Below, one piece after another: positions 41,887 through 49,695 of a DNA stretch of 64,000 nucleotides. The position numbers and the translations under genes were made by a program. The stretch comes from Parachlamydiales bacterium (GTDB taxonomy: Bacteria; Chlamydiota; Chlamydiia; Chlamydiales; JABDDJ01): contig JBAZCF010000008.1 in NCBI GenBank assembly GCA_041671045.1, positions 1 through 64,000 on the forward strand. Reading direction: 5' to 3'. A model generated the notes under the pieces. The model was not told where the DNA came from. It made no database searches and was given only the letters and a program-made list of their open reading frames with translations. Positions within the stretch are counted from its first letter, which is position 1, and every line of letters starts with the position of its first letter.

Positions 41887-42663
41887 TTAGTGGGGGGTTC
41901 CAAAGTAACGATCTCCAAAATCACCTAAGCCAGGAACTATGTATTTATTTTCATTTAAGCTTTCATCTAATGCTGTCAGAGCAACGTTGATTTTTGGATA
42001 TTTCTGACTTAAGTCCATAAGTCCTTCAGGGGCTGCTATTAATGACGCTATTATAATCTTTTCTTCAGCTACACCTAGATCTTTCAGTAATGAAACTGTC
42101 ATATCTATTGTTCCTCCGGTCGCTATCGCAGGCTCCGTGATCACAACGTATCTTCCATTTGCTATAGAGGGTGAGAGTTTTTTGTATATAAAGCACGGTT
42201 TGGCTGTTTCCTCATCTCTTTGTATCAGGATTTTATTGACATTCGCTTTTGGGAAATGTTCCATGAAAGTTTCAAGAAGAGCATCCCCTGAACGCATGAT
42301 AGAAACCAGTTCGATTTGAGGATTTACAAATTCGCCTTTACATCTCCCGACCGGCGATTCAATCTCTATAGACTTGCTAGGTAGGATTTGAATAACTTTA
42401 TTGACCAATAGAGCAGCAAGTTTCCGACTGGCGCTTCTAAAATCTTCCATTGAGGTGTTTTTATCTCTAAGCTGCGTTAAAAGAATTCTTTCATATTTAC
42501 CGGTTTTAGAGACGCGTAAGATTGGAATGGAGTTAGAGCATTGAATACAACAAGTTTTGGTAGATTTTTCTGAAGAATTTGCACCTGCACTGAGGCTGGC
42601 AGTAAAGGTTAAAAAGCAAAGGGTTAGTAGTGCATTATTTAGTTTCGAAACGGGGGCACTCAT
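41887..42663 (-). CDS. upp: Uracil phosphoribosyltransferase-like protein with export signal
   Basis: 258 residues, about 45 more than usual UPRT. The extra N-terminus looks like a signal peptide (NNALLTLCFLTFTASLSAGA) followed by a Cys-containing linker. The enzyme part has the UPRT order: SIMRSGDALLETFMEHFPKA, ILIQRDEETAKPCFIYKKLS, the PRPP loop VVITEPAIATGGTIDMTVSL (E-P-A-I-A-T-G-G-T in place of D-P-M-L-A-T-G-G-S), and GLGDFGDRYFGT at the uracil site. It would make UMP from uracil and PRPP, but export would place it away from PRPP. GAGGAT precedes the ATG. Confidence 0.85.
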   Translation of the reverse strand: MSAPVSKLNNALLTLCFLTFTASLSAGANSSEKSTKTCCIQCSNSIPILRVSKTGKYERILLTQLRDKNTSMEDFRSASRKLAALLVNKVIQILPSKSIEIESPVGRCKGEFVNPQIELVSIMRSGDALLETFMEHFPKANVNKILIQRDEETAKPCFIYKKLSPSIANGRYVVITEPAIATGGTIDMTVSLLKDLGVAEEKIIIASLIAAPEGLMDLSQKYPKINVALTALDESLNENKYIVPGLGDFGDRYFGTPH

Positions 42664-42783
42664 TTTTTATCCTCAGTTTTTTCATTGAATTTCATGCTTT
42701 AAATAGATAAGAAAATCAAGGAAATTTTATTAATAGGGTAGTTTAAATTTACTATCTTGCGACATCAGCTATACGAGGATTTT

Positions 42784-43506
42784 GTGGACTCTCTTCTAAG
42801 TTTTGAATCAATCATTGCCTTTTTTACCTTATTTGCTTTAGAGCTTGTCTTGGGCATAGACAATATCATTTTCATTTCCATCGTATCCGATAGATTACCG
42901 AAGGAAGAGCGTAATTACGCTAGAATTTTAGGTCTATCTCTAGCTGTAATCACACGCTTAGCTCTGCTTCTGACCTTGTCTTGGATTATTGGTTTGACTG
43001 AACCTCTATTTACCGTATTCTCACAACCCATATCCGGCAGGGATCTTATCCTTTTAGCAGGGGGTCTTTTCCTAATTGCTAAAAGTACTCACGAAATCCA
43101 CCATAAACTTGAAGACGTAGAGACTGAAGAGCCTAAAGCTAAGATTAAACGTAGTTTTAAGGGTGTCATCGTACAGATACTCCTTCTTGACATTGTCTTT
43201 TCTCTTGACTCGGTGATTACCGCAGTAGGGATGGTCAATCAAATTACTATTATGGCAGCAGCAGTTATTGCTTCTACAGTGGTGATGATATTTGCATCTA
43301 AAAGCATCTCTGAGTTTATAGATCGCCATCCGACGCTAAAAATGCTAGCGTTAAGCTTTCTTGTTCTGATCGGCGTTACCTTGCTTGTTGAAGGCTTAGG
43401 ACAGCATATTTCCAAAGGTTATATCTATTTTGCTATGGCCTTTTCGCTAGGCGTGGAAGCGTTGAATATTCGCCTTAGGAAAAAGAGTGCTGTTAAGTTG
43501 AAGTAA
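42784..43506 (+). CDS. TerC family integral membrane protein
   Basis: 240 residues from a GTG with GAGG five bases upstream; a TTG nine codons earlier is less likely. ALELVLGIDNIIFISIVSDR and LLDIVFSLDSVITAVGMVNQ are the two TerC half-repeats with their conserved Asp residues in membrane helices, and about seven helices are predicted. TerC/Alx-type proteins export manganese or calcium, or aid metal loading of exported proteins. Convergent with the prolyl-hydroxylase-like gene, with a shared terminator. Confidence 0.88.
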   Translation: MDSLLSFESIIAFFTLFALELVLGIDNIIFISIVSDRLPKEERNYARILGLSLAVITRLALLLTLSWIIGLTEPLFTVFSQPISGRDLILLAGGLFLIAKSTHEIHHKLEDVETEEPKAKIKRSFKGVIVQILLLDIVFSLDSVITAVGMVNQITIMAAAVIASTVVMIFASKSISEFIDRHPTLKMLALSFLVLIGVTLLVEGLGQHISKGYIYFAMAFSLGVEALNIRLRKKSAVKLK

Positions 43507-43522
43507 GCAGGTATAAAGTGAC

Positions 43523-43558
43523 AAGCCCCGTCAGGCAGCTTTCTGCCGGACGGAGCTT
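43523..43558 (+). terminator. Bidirectional hairpin terminator
   Basis: CCGTCAGGCAG and CTGCCGGACGG form an 11-position stem with one mismatch, extended outward by AAGC/GCTT. It sits between the convergent TerC and hydroxylase genes. Confidence 0.7.
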
Positions 43559-43602
43559 CTCTGCGTTCATAATACGCTACACAGACCGTCACATCTACAA
43601 CG

Positions 43603-44274
43603 TTAATAGTGATACGCTCTATACGGCCTTTCCCTGAACCAAGCTGTAGCTATCCACTTTTCTCCCTCTAAGACGGGAGCTCCCGCATGTAATGTAGAGG
43701 GATCCACCTGTCCGCGGTCATCCGTATCATAAAACAGAATAGCATCCCCTTTTACAGGTGCAATAGAGATCTTGCTTAAAGGAAACACTGTTTCACCACC
43801 TAATTTGGGGCGGTTCAAATAGACGACAAGCGAAATCATCCTCTGCCCACCGAGTTGGGTGAAAAAACGTCCTCCAGGCAGGTTGGTATTAAAATAGTCG
43901 TAGTGCGGCCTGTAAAGTCCGCCAACTTGATAGTTCACGACTTGGATATGTTCGCTATGGGTAATAGGAAGCCCTGCCGCTTGCGCCATCTTTGCTTCCA
44001 CTTTTGCTATGATTGGGTCTTGATGAAACGGAGGAAAAAACATGCAGGTGCAGATCCTACCGGGATTAACCTCATTTATGGAAGTTTTCTCGTTTGCTAT
44101 GACCGCAGGTTTCAGGTAGGGACGTGAGTACTGAATAAGGTAATCACATTCCTCTTCTGTCAGGAAGTCTCTAAGCACAAAAAGCTTTGGCTTAAAGGAT
44201 ATTTGGTCTTTCGAATAGGCATCCAGGTTACCTAGAAGCACAATCAATAAAATTTGAAAAATGATTTTATGCAT
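43603..44274 (-). CDS. Exported prolyl 4-hydroxylase-like 2OG/Fe(II) oxygenase
   Basis: 223 residues with signal peptide MHKIIFQILLIVLLGNLDAY. The prolyl-4-hydroxylase alpha-subunit core is complete: LRDFLTEEECDYLIQYSRPY, EHIQVVNYQVGGLYRPHYDY (H-x-D iron ligands), FTQLGGQRMISLVVYLNRPK with GGETVFPLS, and LHAGAPVLEGEKWIATAWFR (distal His and the 2-oxoglutarate Lys). Bacterial relatives hydroxylate proline in collagen-like or other peptides. Its start overlaps the end of the SDR gene by eight bases. The collagen-like protein at 7020-8690 is a possible substrate. Confidence 0.88.
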   Translation of the reverse strand: MHKIIFQILLIVLLGNLDAYSKDQISFKPKLFVLRDFLTEEECDYLIQYSRPYLKPAVIANEKTSINEVNPGRICTCMFFPPFHQDPIIAKVEAKMAQAAGLPITHSEHIQVVNYQVGGLYRPHYDYFNTNLPGGRFFTQLGGQRMISLVVYLNRPKLGGETVFPLSKISIAPVKGDAILFYDTDDRGQVDPSTLHAGAPVLEGEKWIATAWFRERPYRAYHY

Positions 44275-45031
44275 GGCTTTTAATAACGGTTAAGGGTGAA
44301 AAGGCTTGTGATACTGGCATTAACTCTATCGTATTGATATTTACATGAGGAGGCAGAGCGGCACAGAAAAAGATTGTTTCCGCCACATCTGCCGGTAGTA
44401 GGGGCTCGGTGTTATCATAAACTTGCTTTACTTTGGAGGTATCTCCACGAAAGCGCACTAAGGAAAATTCCGTTCCGCCCACTAACCCGGGCTCGATGCA
44501 GCTGACACGCACTGCAGTCCCTAGCAGATCTGAACGAAGGTTTAAGGAAAATTGCTGCACGAAGGCTTTTACGCCTCCATAGACATTTGCACCGGGATAG
44601 GGATAAGTCCCTGCAACTGAACCCATATTTATTATATGACCTTTATTTTTCGCGACCATGAAGGGTAATACAGTGTGTGTGCAATAGATTAGTCCGTTGA
44701 TATTCACATCTATGCATTTCTCCCAGTCTTCAATATCGGCTTTCTGAGCTGGCGACAATCCGAAAGCTCCCCCTGCGTTATTGACTAGCAGATCAATATT
44801 TCCTTCAGTCTCATAGATTTTGGCGAAGGTTTCTTCTACCGCAGGAAGGGAGGTAACGTCCAATTCATAGAAGGATACTGTAGACTCGCCTATTTCCTTA
44901 CATAGTTCTTGCAGCCTATCCTTTCTACGGGCTAACAGAATCACTCGCCAGCCAGCGCTTGCAAAGCGTTTAGCTGAAGCGGCGCCAATTCCGGAAGATG
45001 CACCCGTTATCACTACAATATTTTGTGACAT
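44267..45031 (-). CDS. Short-chain dehydrogenase/reductase (YdfG-like)
   Basis: 254 residues with GAGGTT before the ATG. NAD(P) motif TGASSGIGAASAKRFASAGW, LLARRKDRL (favouring NADP), NNAGGAF, active-site Ser in INMGSVAGTYPYPG, and Y-x-x-x-K in NVYGGVKAFVQQFSLNLR. It resembles the YdfG group acting on 3-hydroxy acids. Translationally coupled to the hydroxylase gene. Confidence 0.92.
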   Translation of the reverse strand: MSQNIVVITGASSGIGAASAKRFASAGWRVILLARRKDRLQELCKEIGESTVSFYELDVTSLPAVEETFAKIYETEGNIDLLVNNAGGAFGLSPAQKADIEDWEKCIDVNINGLIYCTHTVLPFMVAKNKGHIINMGSVAGTYPYPGANVYGGVKAFVQQFSLNLRSDLLGTAVRVSCIEPGLVGGTEFSLVRFRGDTSKVKQVYDNTEPLLPADVAETIFFCAALPPHVNINTIELMPVSQAFSPLTVIKSHA

Positions 45032-45158
45032 TACAACCTCATTAAAAAAAATAAATTACACTGCAAACTTTACTAAAAGCAAGAATTTCATTGCATTTTA
45101 TCATATTTATCGTTGATAGTGGTTGATTATTAATCATTAATAACTCGAGTTTTTTACG

Positions 45159-45281
45159 ATGAAAATGCTCTCAGTTTTGTTTATTGCTTTGACTTTCACA
45201 CTAGGTTTTTACATTGAAAAACCTTTGGCTGATTCTGTTCACTATGCATGCGGTGAAGACTGCAACTGTGGTCCCCGCTAG
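45159..45281 (+). CDS. Small secreted Cys-rich peptide
   Basis: A 40-codon frame starting at ATG encodes MKMLSVLFIALTFTLGFYIE, then KPLADSVHYACGEDCNCGPR. The first ~20 residues are a signal-like helix; the tail packs Cys as C-x-x-x-C-x-C, like small metal-binding (metallothionein-type) motifs. No strong ribosome site (GAG 12 bases upstream). Small size makes this uncertain, but the signal-plus-Cys layout is unlikely by chance. Confidence 0.5.
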   Translation: MKMLSVLFIALTFTLGFYIEKPLADSVHYACGEDCNCGPR

Positions 45282-45353
45282 TAAGCGCCCTGCATACTTG
45301 ATTAATAATCTTCGGTAAAATAAGGTAATTTTTTATTTAAACGGAGGTTTATT

Positions 45354-45554
45354 ATGGCTGTTGCAAAAGTGTTAGAAATAATATGTGAAGGCAAATCGAT
45401 CGAAGATGCTTTAGAGTCCGGTGTACAGGAAGTCTCTAAAACCGTTCGTGAAGTGAAGCAGATCAATGTCGACCATGTCGAAGCCAAAGTTAAAGGTGGC
45501 AAGATAGTTTTATATCGTGTCATCGCTAGGGTAACTTTTGTTGTAGAAACCTAA
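45354..45554 (+). CDS. Dodecin family flavoprotein
   Basis: 66 residues, with GGAGGT before the ATG. MAVAKVLEIICEGKSIEDAL, the helix ALESGVQEVSKTVREVKQIN, and the strands VDHVEAKVKGGKIVLYRVIA with RVTFVVE give the beta-alpha-beta-beta order of dodecin. Dodecins form hollow 12-mers that bind FMN, riboflavin or CoA and buffer free flavin. The flavin-stacking Trp of archaeal and bacterial dodecins is replaced here (SIEDAL for SWEDA), which could weaken flavin binding. Followed by its own terminator. Confidence 0.85.
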   Translation: MAVAKVLEIICEGKSIEDALESGVQEVSKTVREVKQINVDHVEAKVKGGKIVLYRVIARVTFVVET

Positions 45555-45578
45555 GATCTTTCTTGCCCGTTTTCTCTA

Positions 45579-45602
45579 TTCGGCGCTCGAAGGAGCGCCG
45601 AA
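45579..45602 (+). terminator. Hairpin terminator of dodecin
   Basis: TTCGGCGCTC and GAGCGCCGAA, a perfect 10 bp stem with a GAAG loop, 24 bases after the dodecin stop. Confidence 0.8.
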
Positions 45603-45621
45603 AATAAATTAGGGCAAAACC

Positions 45622-46353
45622 TTGAAATCAATACTCTTAACATTCTTTTTCACTTTCATTCCCTTTTATTGTCATTGTGAACAATGGGTTATTGTCGCAA
45701 ATAGCACTGAATTCTCAATGGAACAAGTCAACACTTTCATTCCAAATAAGAAACTCTTGGTTTTGGATGGAGCCGCCAACCACTTTATGGGGGGTACCCT
45801 CTTTCCAAATGTTATTTTGGGCGACTTTGATTCGATCCTAAATGCGGAATATTGGGGTATACAAAACCAGTTTGATTCCATTGACAATTGTACGAAGCCT
45901 TATCCTGGTTACTTTGGAGTATTGATTGTTCCGGCCAAAAACCAGGATTTCACTGATCTAGAAAAAGGCATTCACTTTTGCGATAGCTCCTTAGCCGATT
46001 CTATCGTTATTTTAAATGCCACCGGAGGCAGGTTAGACCATACGCTAGGCAATATTGGATTTTTGAAGAAGTACTATAGGCCGGATCGTAAGATAACGCT
46101 TGTTACTCGTACTGAATGTGTAGAGTATGTGAAAGACGCTACAGTAATGCTTACCGGTCCAGTTGGGAGTGTTTGCGCTATCCTTGGCTATCCTGAAGCA
46201 AAAATGACGACCACAGGACTTACTTATAACGGTCAGAACTATCCTCTAAGTATTGGACTGCAAGAGAGTATTTGCAACACTTTAGCAGAACCTACAGCAA
46301 CCATAAACATTCAAGGGGAAGCCCTTGTCATCAGTTGTATCCCTCATGAGTGA
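45622..46353 (+). CDS. Thiamine pyrophosphokinase with N-terminal export-like signal
   Basis: 243 residues from TTG. The TPK landmarks are clear: LVLDGAANHF, PNVILGDFDSI (metal-binding D-x-D), KNQDFTDLEKGIHFCD and LNATGGRLDHTLGNIGFL. TPK converts thiamine to thiamine diphosphate with ATP. The first 20 residues (MKSILLTFFFTFIPFYCHCE) form a hydrophobic signal-like segment absent from typical TPKs, which start at the strand matching WVIVANS. The TTG could be a misassigned start, but no better start lies between it and the strand. Its stop overlaps the next start by eight bases. Confidence 0.85.
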   Translation: MKSILLTFFFTFIPFYCHCEQWVIVANSTEFSMEQVNTFIPNKKLLVLDGAANHFMGGTLFPNVILGDFDSILNAEYWGIQNQFDSIDNCTKPYPGYFGVLIVPAKNQDFTDLEKGIHFCDSSLADSIVILNATGGRLDHTLGNIGFLKKYYRPDRKITLVTRTECVEYVKDATVMLTGPVGSVCAILGYPEAKMTTTGLTYNGQNYPLSIGLQESICNTLAEPTATINIQGEALVISCIPHE

Positions 46354-47329
46354 AGACATGATAATATTGCCTGAAATATTGGCCGGTGAAGATAAAACCT
46401 CCCCTTTCCTGAATTGCATCCGAAACAATTACCGCCATCTGCGCAAATGGGCCAAGAGGACAAAGACAAATTGCTTTAGGATTTATGATCGGCACCTGCA
46501 CCACTATCCTCTTGCTATAGATTTTTATGCAGGAAGGTTTTTAGTCCATTACTTTTCTCGCCATCGTGAAGATGAAGAGCCCTCTCCTGAACTGTACGCA
46601 GAGATCATCACTACTCTGCAAAAGTTATTTGATGCTACCGATGCTGATATCTTTTGGCGTACGCGCATACGAAGGGAAAAATACCAGCAATATGAAAAGG
46701 TGGGAGAGCATAAAGACTTTTTTACAGTCTATGAATATGGTGTGGCCTTCAAAATAAATTTACGAGACTACTTGGATACAGGTCTATTCCTAGACCATCG
46801 TGAGACAAGGCATTATGTCGCCTCTATCGCTAAGGGAAAAAGTTTATTGAATCTATTTGCTTACACAGGCGCTTTCAGTGTGCAGGCAGCCGCAGCAGGT
46901 GCGGTTTTCACAAAGACGGTAGATATGTCAAACACATATACAGGCTGGTGTAAAGACAACTTCATTTTAAATGGCATCTCCCTTAAAAACCACCCTATCG
47001 TACGTGAGGACTGCCTAAAATTTTTAGATGACGAACGGGAGAATGGCAATAAGTATGACATTATCGTCATAGACCCGCCTACCATTTCACGTTCTAAAAA
47101 AATGGACCAGATGTTTGATATTCAAGAGGATTATATCTCGCTTTTGCGCAAAGCAGCGCGACTATTGATGCCGGGTGGAGTTATGTTGTTTAGTACGAAC
47201 TCTCGCCGTTTTGTTTTTGACCTGGATCAGTTCTCTGAATTTGATGTGAGAGATGTTTCTAATAAGACGCTGCCACTAGATTTTGCCGATCCTAAAATTC
47301 ACCGCTGCTGGAAAATCACAAAGAAGTAA
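46346..47329 (+). CDS. RlmI/RlmK-like class I rRNA methyltransferase
   Basis: 327 residues from the ATG overlapping the TPK stop; later ATGs are possible. The Rossmann part has GLFLDHRETRHYVASIAKGK, LLNLFAYTGAFSVQAAAAGA (motif I), VDMSNTYTGWCKDNFILNGI (acidic loop with W) and IIVIDPPTISRSKKMDQMFD (motif IV D-P-P). This is the pattern of the 23S rRNA m7G2069/m5C1962 methylases RlmK/RlmI. The N-terminal PUA domain of RlmI is not evident, so it resembles the RlmK half of RlmL. Confidence 0.85.
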   Translation: MSEDMIILPEILAGEDKTSPFLNCIRNNYRHLRKWAKRTKTNCFRIYDRHLHHYPLAIDFYAGRFLVHYFSRHREDEEPSPELYAEIITTLQKLFDATDADIFWRTRIRREKYQQYEKVGEHKDFFTVYEYGVAFKINLRDYLDTGLFLDHRETRHYVASIAKGKSLLNLFAYTGAFSVQAAAAGAVFTKTVDMSNTYTGWCKDNFILNGISLKNHPIVREDCLKFLDDERENGNKYDIIVIDPPTISRSKKMDQMFDIQEDYISLLRKAARLLMPGGVMLFSTNSRRFVFDLDQFSEFDVRDVSNKTLPLDFADPKIHRCWKITKK

Positions 47330-47338
47330 TAGACATAA

Positions 47339-47376
47339 TATCACGCACTACGATGATTGTCGTAATGCATGATATC
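47339..47376 (-). terminator. Convergent hairpin
   Basis: ATATCACGCACTACGA and TCGTAATGCATGATAT pair with two C/A mismatches on the plus strand that become G-U pairs in minus-strand RNA, so it serves the minus-strand YXWGXW gene best. Confidence 0.6.
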
Positions 47377-47386
47377 TCAATTTCCA

Positions 47387-47899
47387 CTAACGATGATGTC
47401 CACCGCCGCCTACATGGCCATGTCCATGGTCATAATCGTGATGCTCATAACCATGATGATCGTAATGTTCATGATGGTCATTATAACCCCAATGGTCATT
47501 ATTCCAGTTTCCATGATAGTCCCCATGACGGTCTCCATACCAGCCCCCTCCACCATTCCAGCCATCATTCCAACGGTGTTCCCAGTGGCGTCCGTTCCAA
47601 TAATCGCGGTCCCAGTGTCCGTCATTCCAGTACCAGCCGCCATCTCTTCTATCCCAGCTACCGCCTACCCATGCAGCGCCTTCATAAGGGCTAGCAGTCC
47701 AGCTGCCAGGTATCCATACCCAGTTGTCATTTGACCAATTCCAATATCCTTGGACCCAAACGTAGTTACTGCCGGGGCTAACCGGAACAACTTCTTGCCG
47801 TATTGCGGGAGGAGCAACATTGACAACTAAGCTGATAGCAGACAACTGACTGCTTAATACGAATAGGAGTCCTGTCAGCAGTGGAATGAATCTTTTCAT
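47387..47899 (-). CDS. Small secreted YXWGXW-type protein
   Basis: 170 residues from MKRFIPLLTGLLFVLSSQLS, the signal peptide; nine upstream codons in the frame are not used. It has the repeats WVQGYWNWSN, WVWIPGSWTAS, WVGGSWDRRD and GWYWNDGHWD. A tail rich in His, Asp, Tyr and Gly follows (DHHEHYDHHGYEHHDYDHGH). This is a shorter relative of the gene at 31737-33491. The His-rich tail could bind metal. Role unknown. It begins eight bases before the end of the four-helix membrane protein gene, on the same strand. Confidence 0.8.
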   Translation of the reverse strand: MKRFIPLLTGLLFVLSSQLSAISLVVNVAPPAIRQEVVPVSPGSNYVWVQGYWNWSNDNWVWIPGSWTASPYEGAAWVGGSWDRRDGGWYWNDGHWDRDYWNGRHWEHRWNDGWNGGGGWYGDRHGDYHGNWNNDHWGYNDHHEHYDHHGYEHHDYDHGHGHVGGGGHHR

Positions 47900-47906
47900 A
47901 TTATAC

Positions 47907-48302
47907 CTATGTGTGGGTGTATCCAATGTAAGTCAAAAATGCCCCTAAGGCGACTAGTAGGCCTGATGCAATGGTGATAACTTTATATTCGCGGTCTTCA
48001 AAGAATTTTGCGGCGAATTTTATCACTTGGGCCGGGAATAGAATTCGCAATGCTCCACTTAAGAAGGTTAGCCAACCTAAAAGAGTGACAATAATCCTCC
48101 AATCGGGCGTCCATACGTTGTGGAATTGGACAACGATAAGTCCTATGAGCAAGGAAAGAAACCCTGTGATAAATAATATGACAGGATGGGTTGAGATATC
48201 GCTCCAGAAAGATCCGTAAATATTTCTATTCAGCAGCACGCCTGCATAAACTACCATCAATGTAATCCCAATAATACGAGCTAAAAGATATGAAGTTTCC
48301 AC
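47907..48302 (-). CDS. Four-helix membrane protein
   Basis: About 131 residues from a GTG with GGGGGT just upstream; a TTG 13 codons earlier is also possible. Four hydrophobic helices: LLARIIGITLMVVYAGVLLN, VILFITGFLSLLIGLIVVQF, WRIIVTLLGWLTFLSGALRI and VITIASGLLVALGAFLTYIG. No motif I can name; it resembles small integral membrane proteins of unknown function that also occur in Legionella-like bacteria. Cotranscription with the downstream YXWGXW gene is likely. Confidence 0.7.
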   Translation of the reverse strand: METSYLLARIIGITLMVVYAGVLLNRNIYGSFWSDISTHPVILFITGFLSLLIGLIVVQFHNVWTPDWRIIVTLLGWLTFLSGALRILFPAQVIKFAAKFFEDREYKVITIASGLLVALGAFLTYIGYTHT

Positions 48303-48433
48303 GGTTACCCCCGTTGTTTTTTTCGAACATACTCCATTCAATCAATCAATATAAAGTAAATATTTTAGTAGCTTTCAAAAATACTGTGTGGTATCTCTTT
48401 TGGACTATTTTTACAGTATTTTAGGAACTTCTA

Positions 48434-49519
48434 ATGAAAAAATATTTATCTTTTTTTATGTGTTCAATGCTCCTATCTGCACAGCTGTCGGCGTTTATGC
48501 CTTTTGATGATGAGTTTGAAATTGCCGAAGAGGATGAAGAGGTAGATATCGAAGAATTTTCTGATGTATATGTCCCTAGCTTTACTCCGGGATTTGAATT
48601 TGAAATTTCTGTCATGACTTTGAGGCCTACGTTTGGTGATTTAGATTATGCCACAGTCATCCATCCAGCAGGTGTTAATATAGAAGGCTGGGATGTGAAG
48701 GCTGTTAGACCACAATTCACATCAGCCTTTGATTTAGGCCTTGGCTATTATTTCGGTAATTCAGGAAACAATATCAAGATCAGCTGGCTCCATCATGATA
48801 CAAAAGACCTTAACACTGTACATAACGAAGCAAACTTCATAGAGCCCCTATTTAGCGCCGGCGAATTGAATGGACAGTACACACATGCTAAAAGCACATT
48901 ATGGAACCATTTCGACCGTATACACCTGACTGCAGGACAATATATCGATGCGGGTTCTTCCTTTAGCCTGCGCGTCTTTGCAGGGGTGGATTTTGCACTA
49001 TTAAACCAGAAACTGCAGACAAAGTTTGGTAATCATCCTGAGAACATCAAATTATCGATGTATCAGAAGTGTAAATTTGTCGGCGGAGGTCCTATCTTAG
49101 GACTTAATATGATCTATCATTTCTGCGATGGCCTGGGGCTTATCGGTGAAATTTCAGGAGCTTGCTTGATGGGTAATCGGCAACGGCATTTATCTTTGAA
49201 AGACACCTCTATTGTAGGCGCAGAAGTAGGTTTCGAGCCTGAAACTCGTCAATACATACGGCCTGACTCTACTACCCAAACCGTTTTTGGCGGTGAGGCT
49301 AAGGTGGGCATCAACTATGCCTACAGCTATTGCGACTGTGTTGTAAGAATTGAGGCAGGCTACAAAGCGGGCATTTATTTAAATGCGCTTGAAAGCATCA
49401 AGCCTTTAACTGTTGCAACAGCTCCTGAGCTAGGGTCTGTAACAGTCCAGTCGATAGGTAAATCGATTAGCGACTTTGGTTTTGGCGGCCCCTATGTTAC
49501 TTTAGGCTTTGATTTTTAA
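48434..49519 (+). CDS. Lpg1974/MOMP-like pore-forming outer membrane protein
   Basis: 361 residues with signal peptide MKKYLSFFMCSMLLSAQLSA and AGGA before the ATG. An acidic stretch (DDEFEIAEEDEEVDIEEFSD) precedes a barrel with strands such as FEFEISVMTLRPTFGDLDYA, FDLGLGYYFGNSGNNIKISW, FSLRVFAGVDFALLNQKLQT, GGGPILGLNMIYHF and VRIEAGYKAGIYLNALES, ending in Phe (YVTLGFDF). This is the Legionella-type major outer membrane protein family found in several chlamydia relatives. A general porin of the outer membrane. Confidence 0.85.
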   Translation: MKKYLSFFMCSMLLSAQLSAFMPFDDEFEIAEEDEEVDIEEFSDVYVPSFTPGFEFEISVMTLRPTFGDLDYATVIHPAGVNIEGWDVKAVRPQFTSAFDLGLGYYFGNSGNNIKISWLHHDTKDLNTVHNEANFIEPLFSAGELNGQYTHAKSTLWNHFDRIHLTAGQYIDAGSSFSLRVFAGVDFALLNQKLQTKFGNHPENIKLSMYQKCKFVGGGPILGLNMIYHFCDGLGLIGEISGACLMGNRQRHLSLKDTSIVGAEVGFEPETRQYIRPDSTTQTVFGGEAKVGINYAYSYCDCVVRIEAGYKAGIYLNALESIKPLTVATAPELGSVTVQSIGKSISDFGFGGPYVTLGFDF

Positions 49520-49695
49520 TGAGCGATTCCATAGATTCCTAGAGGGATGCCTAAAACGGTGAAAGCAAGGAAGAAGGTTAGTAGTACGAAGCTTAAAGCT
49601 AAGTCCTATTATATCTACTTTTCCTTATGAGCTACTATTGATTAAAATACCCATATTTATTATTTATTAAAAATTTCACCGAAGGAATCAAAATT

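Noticed and set aside
47353..47734. Two plus-strand frames, His/Asn-rich and Met/Ile-rich
   Set aside because: Antisense of the His/Asp-rich tail of the minus-strand YXWGXW gene; no ribosome site or family.
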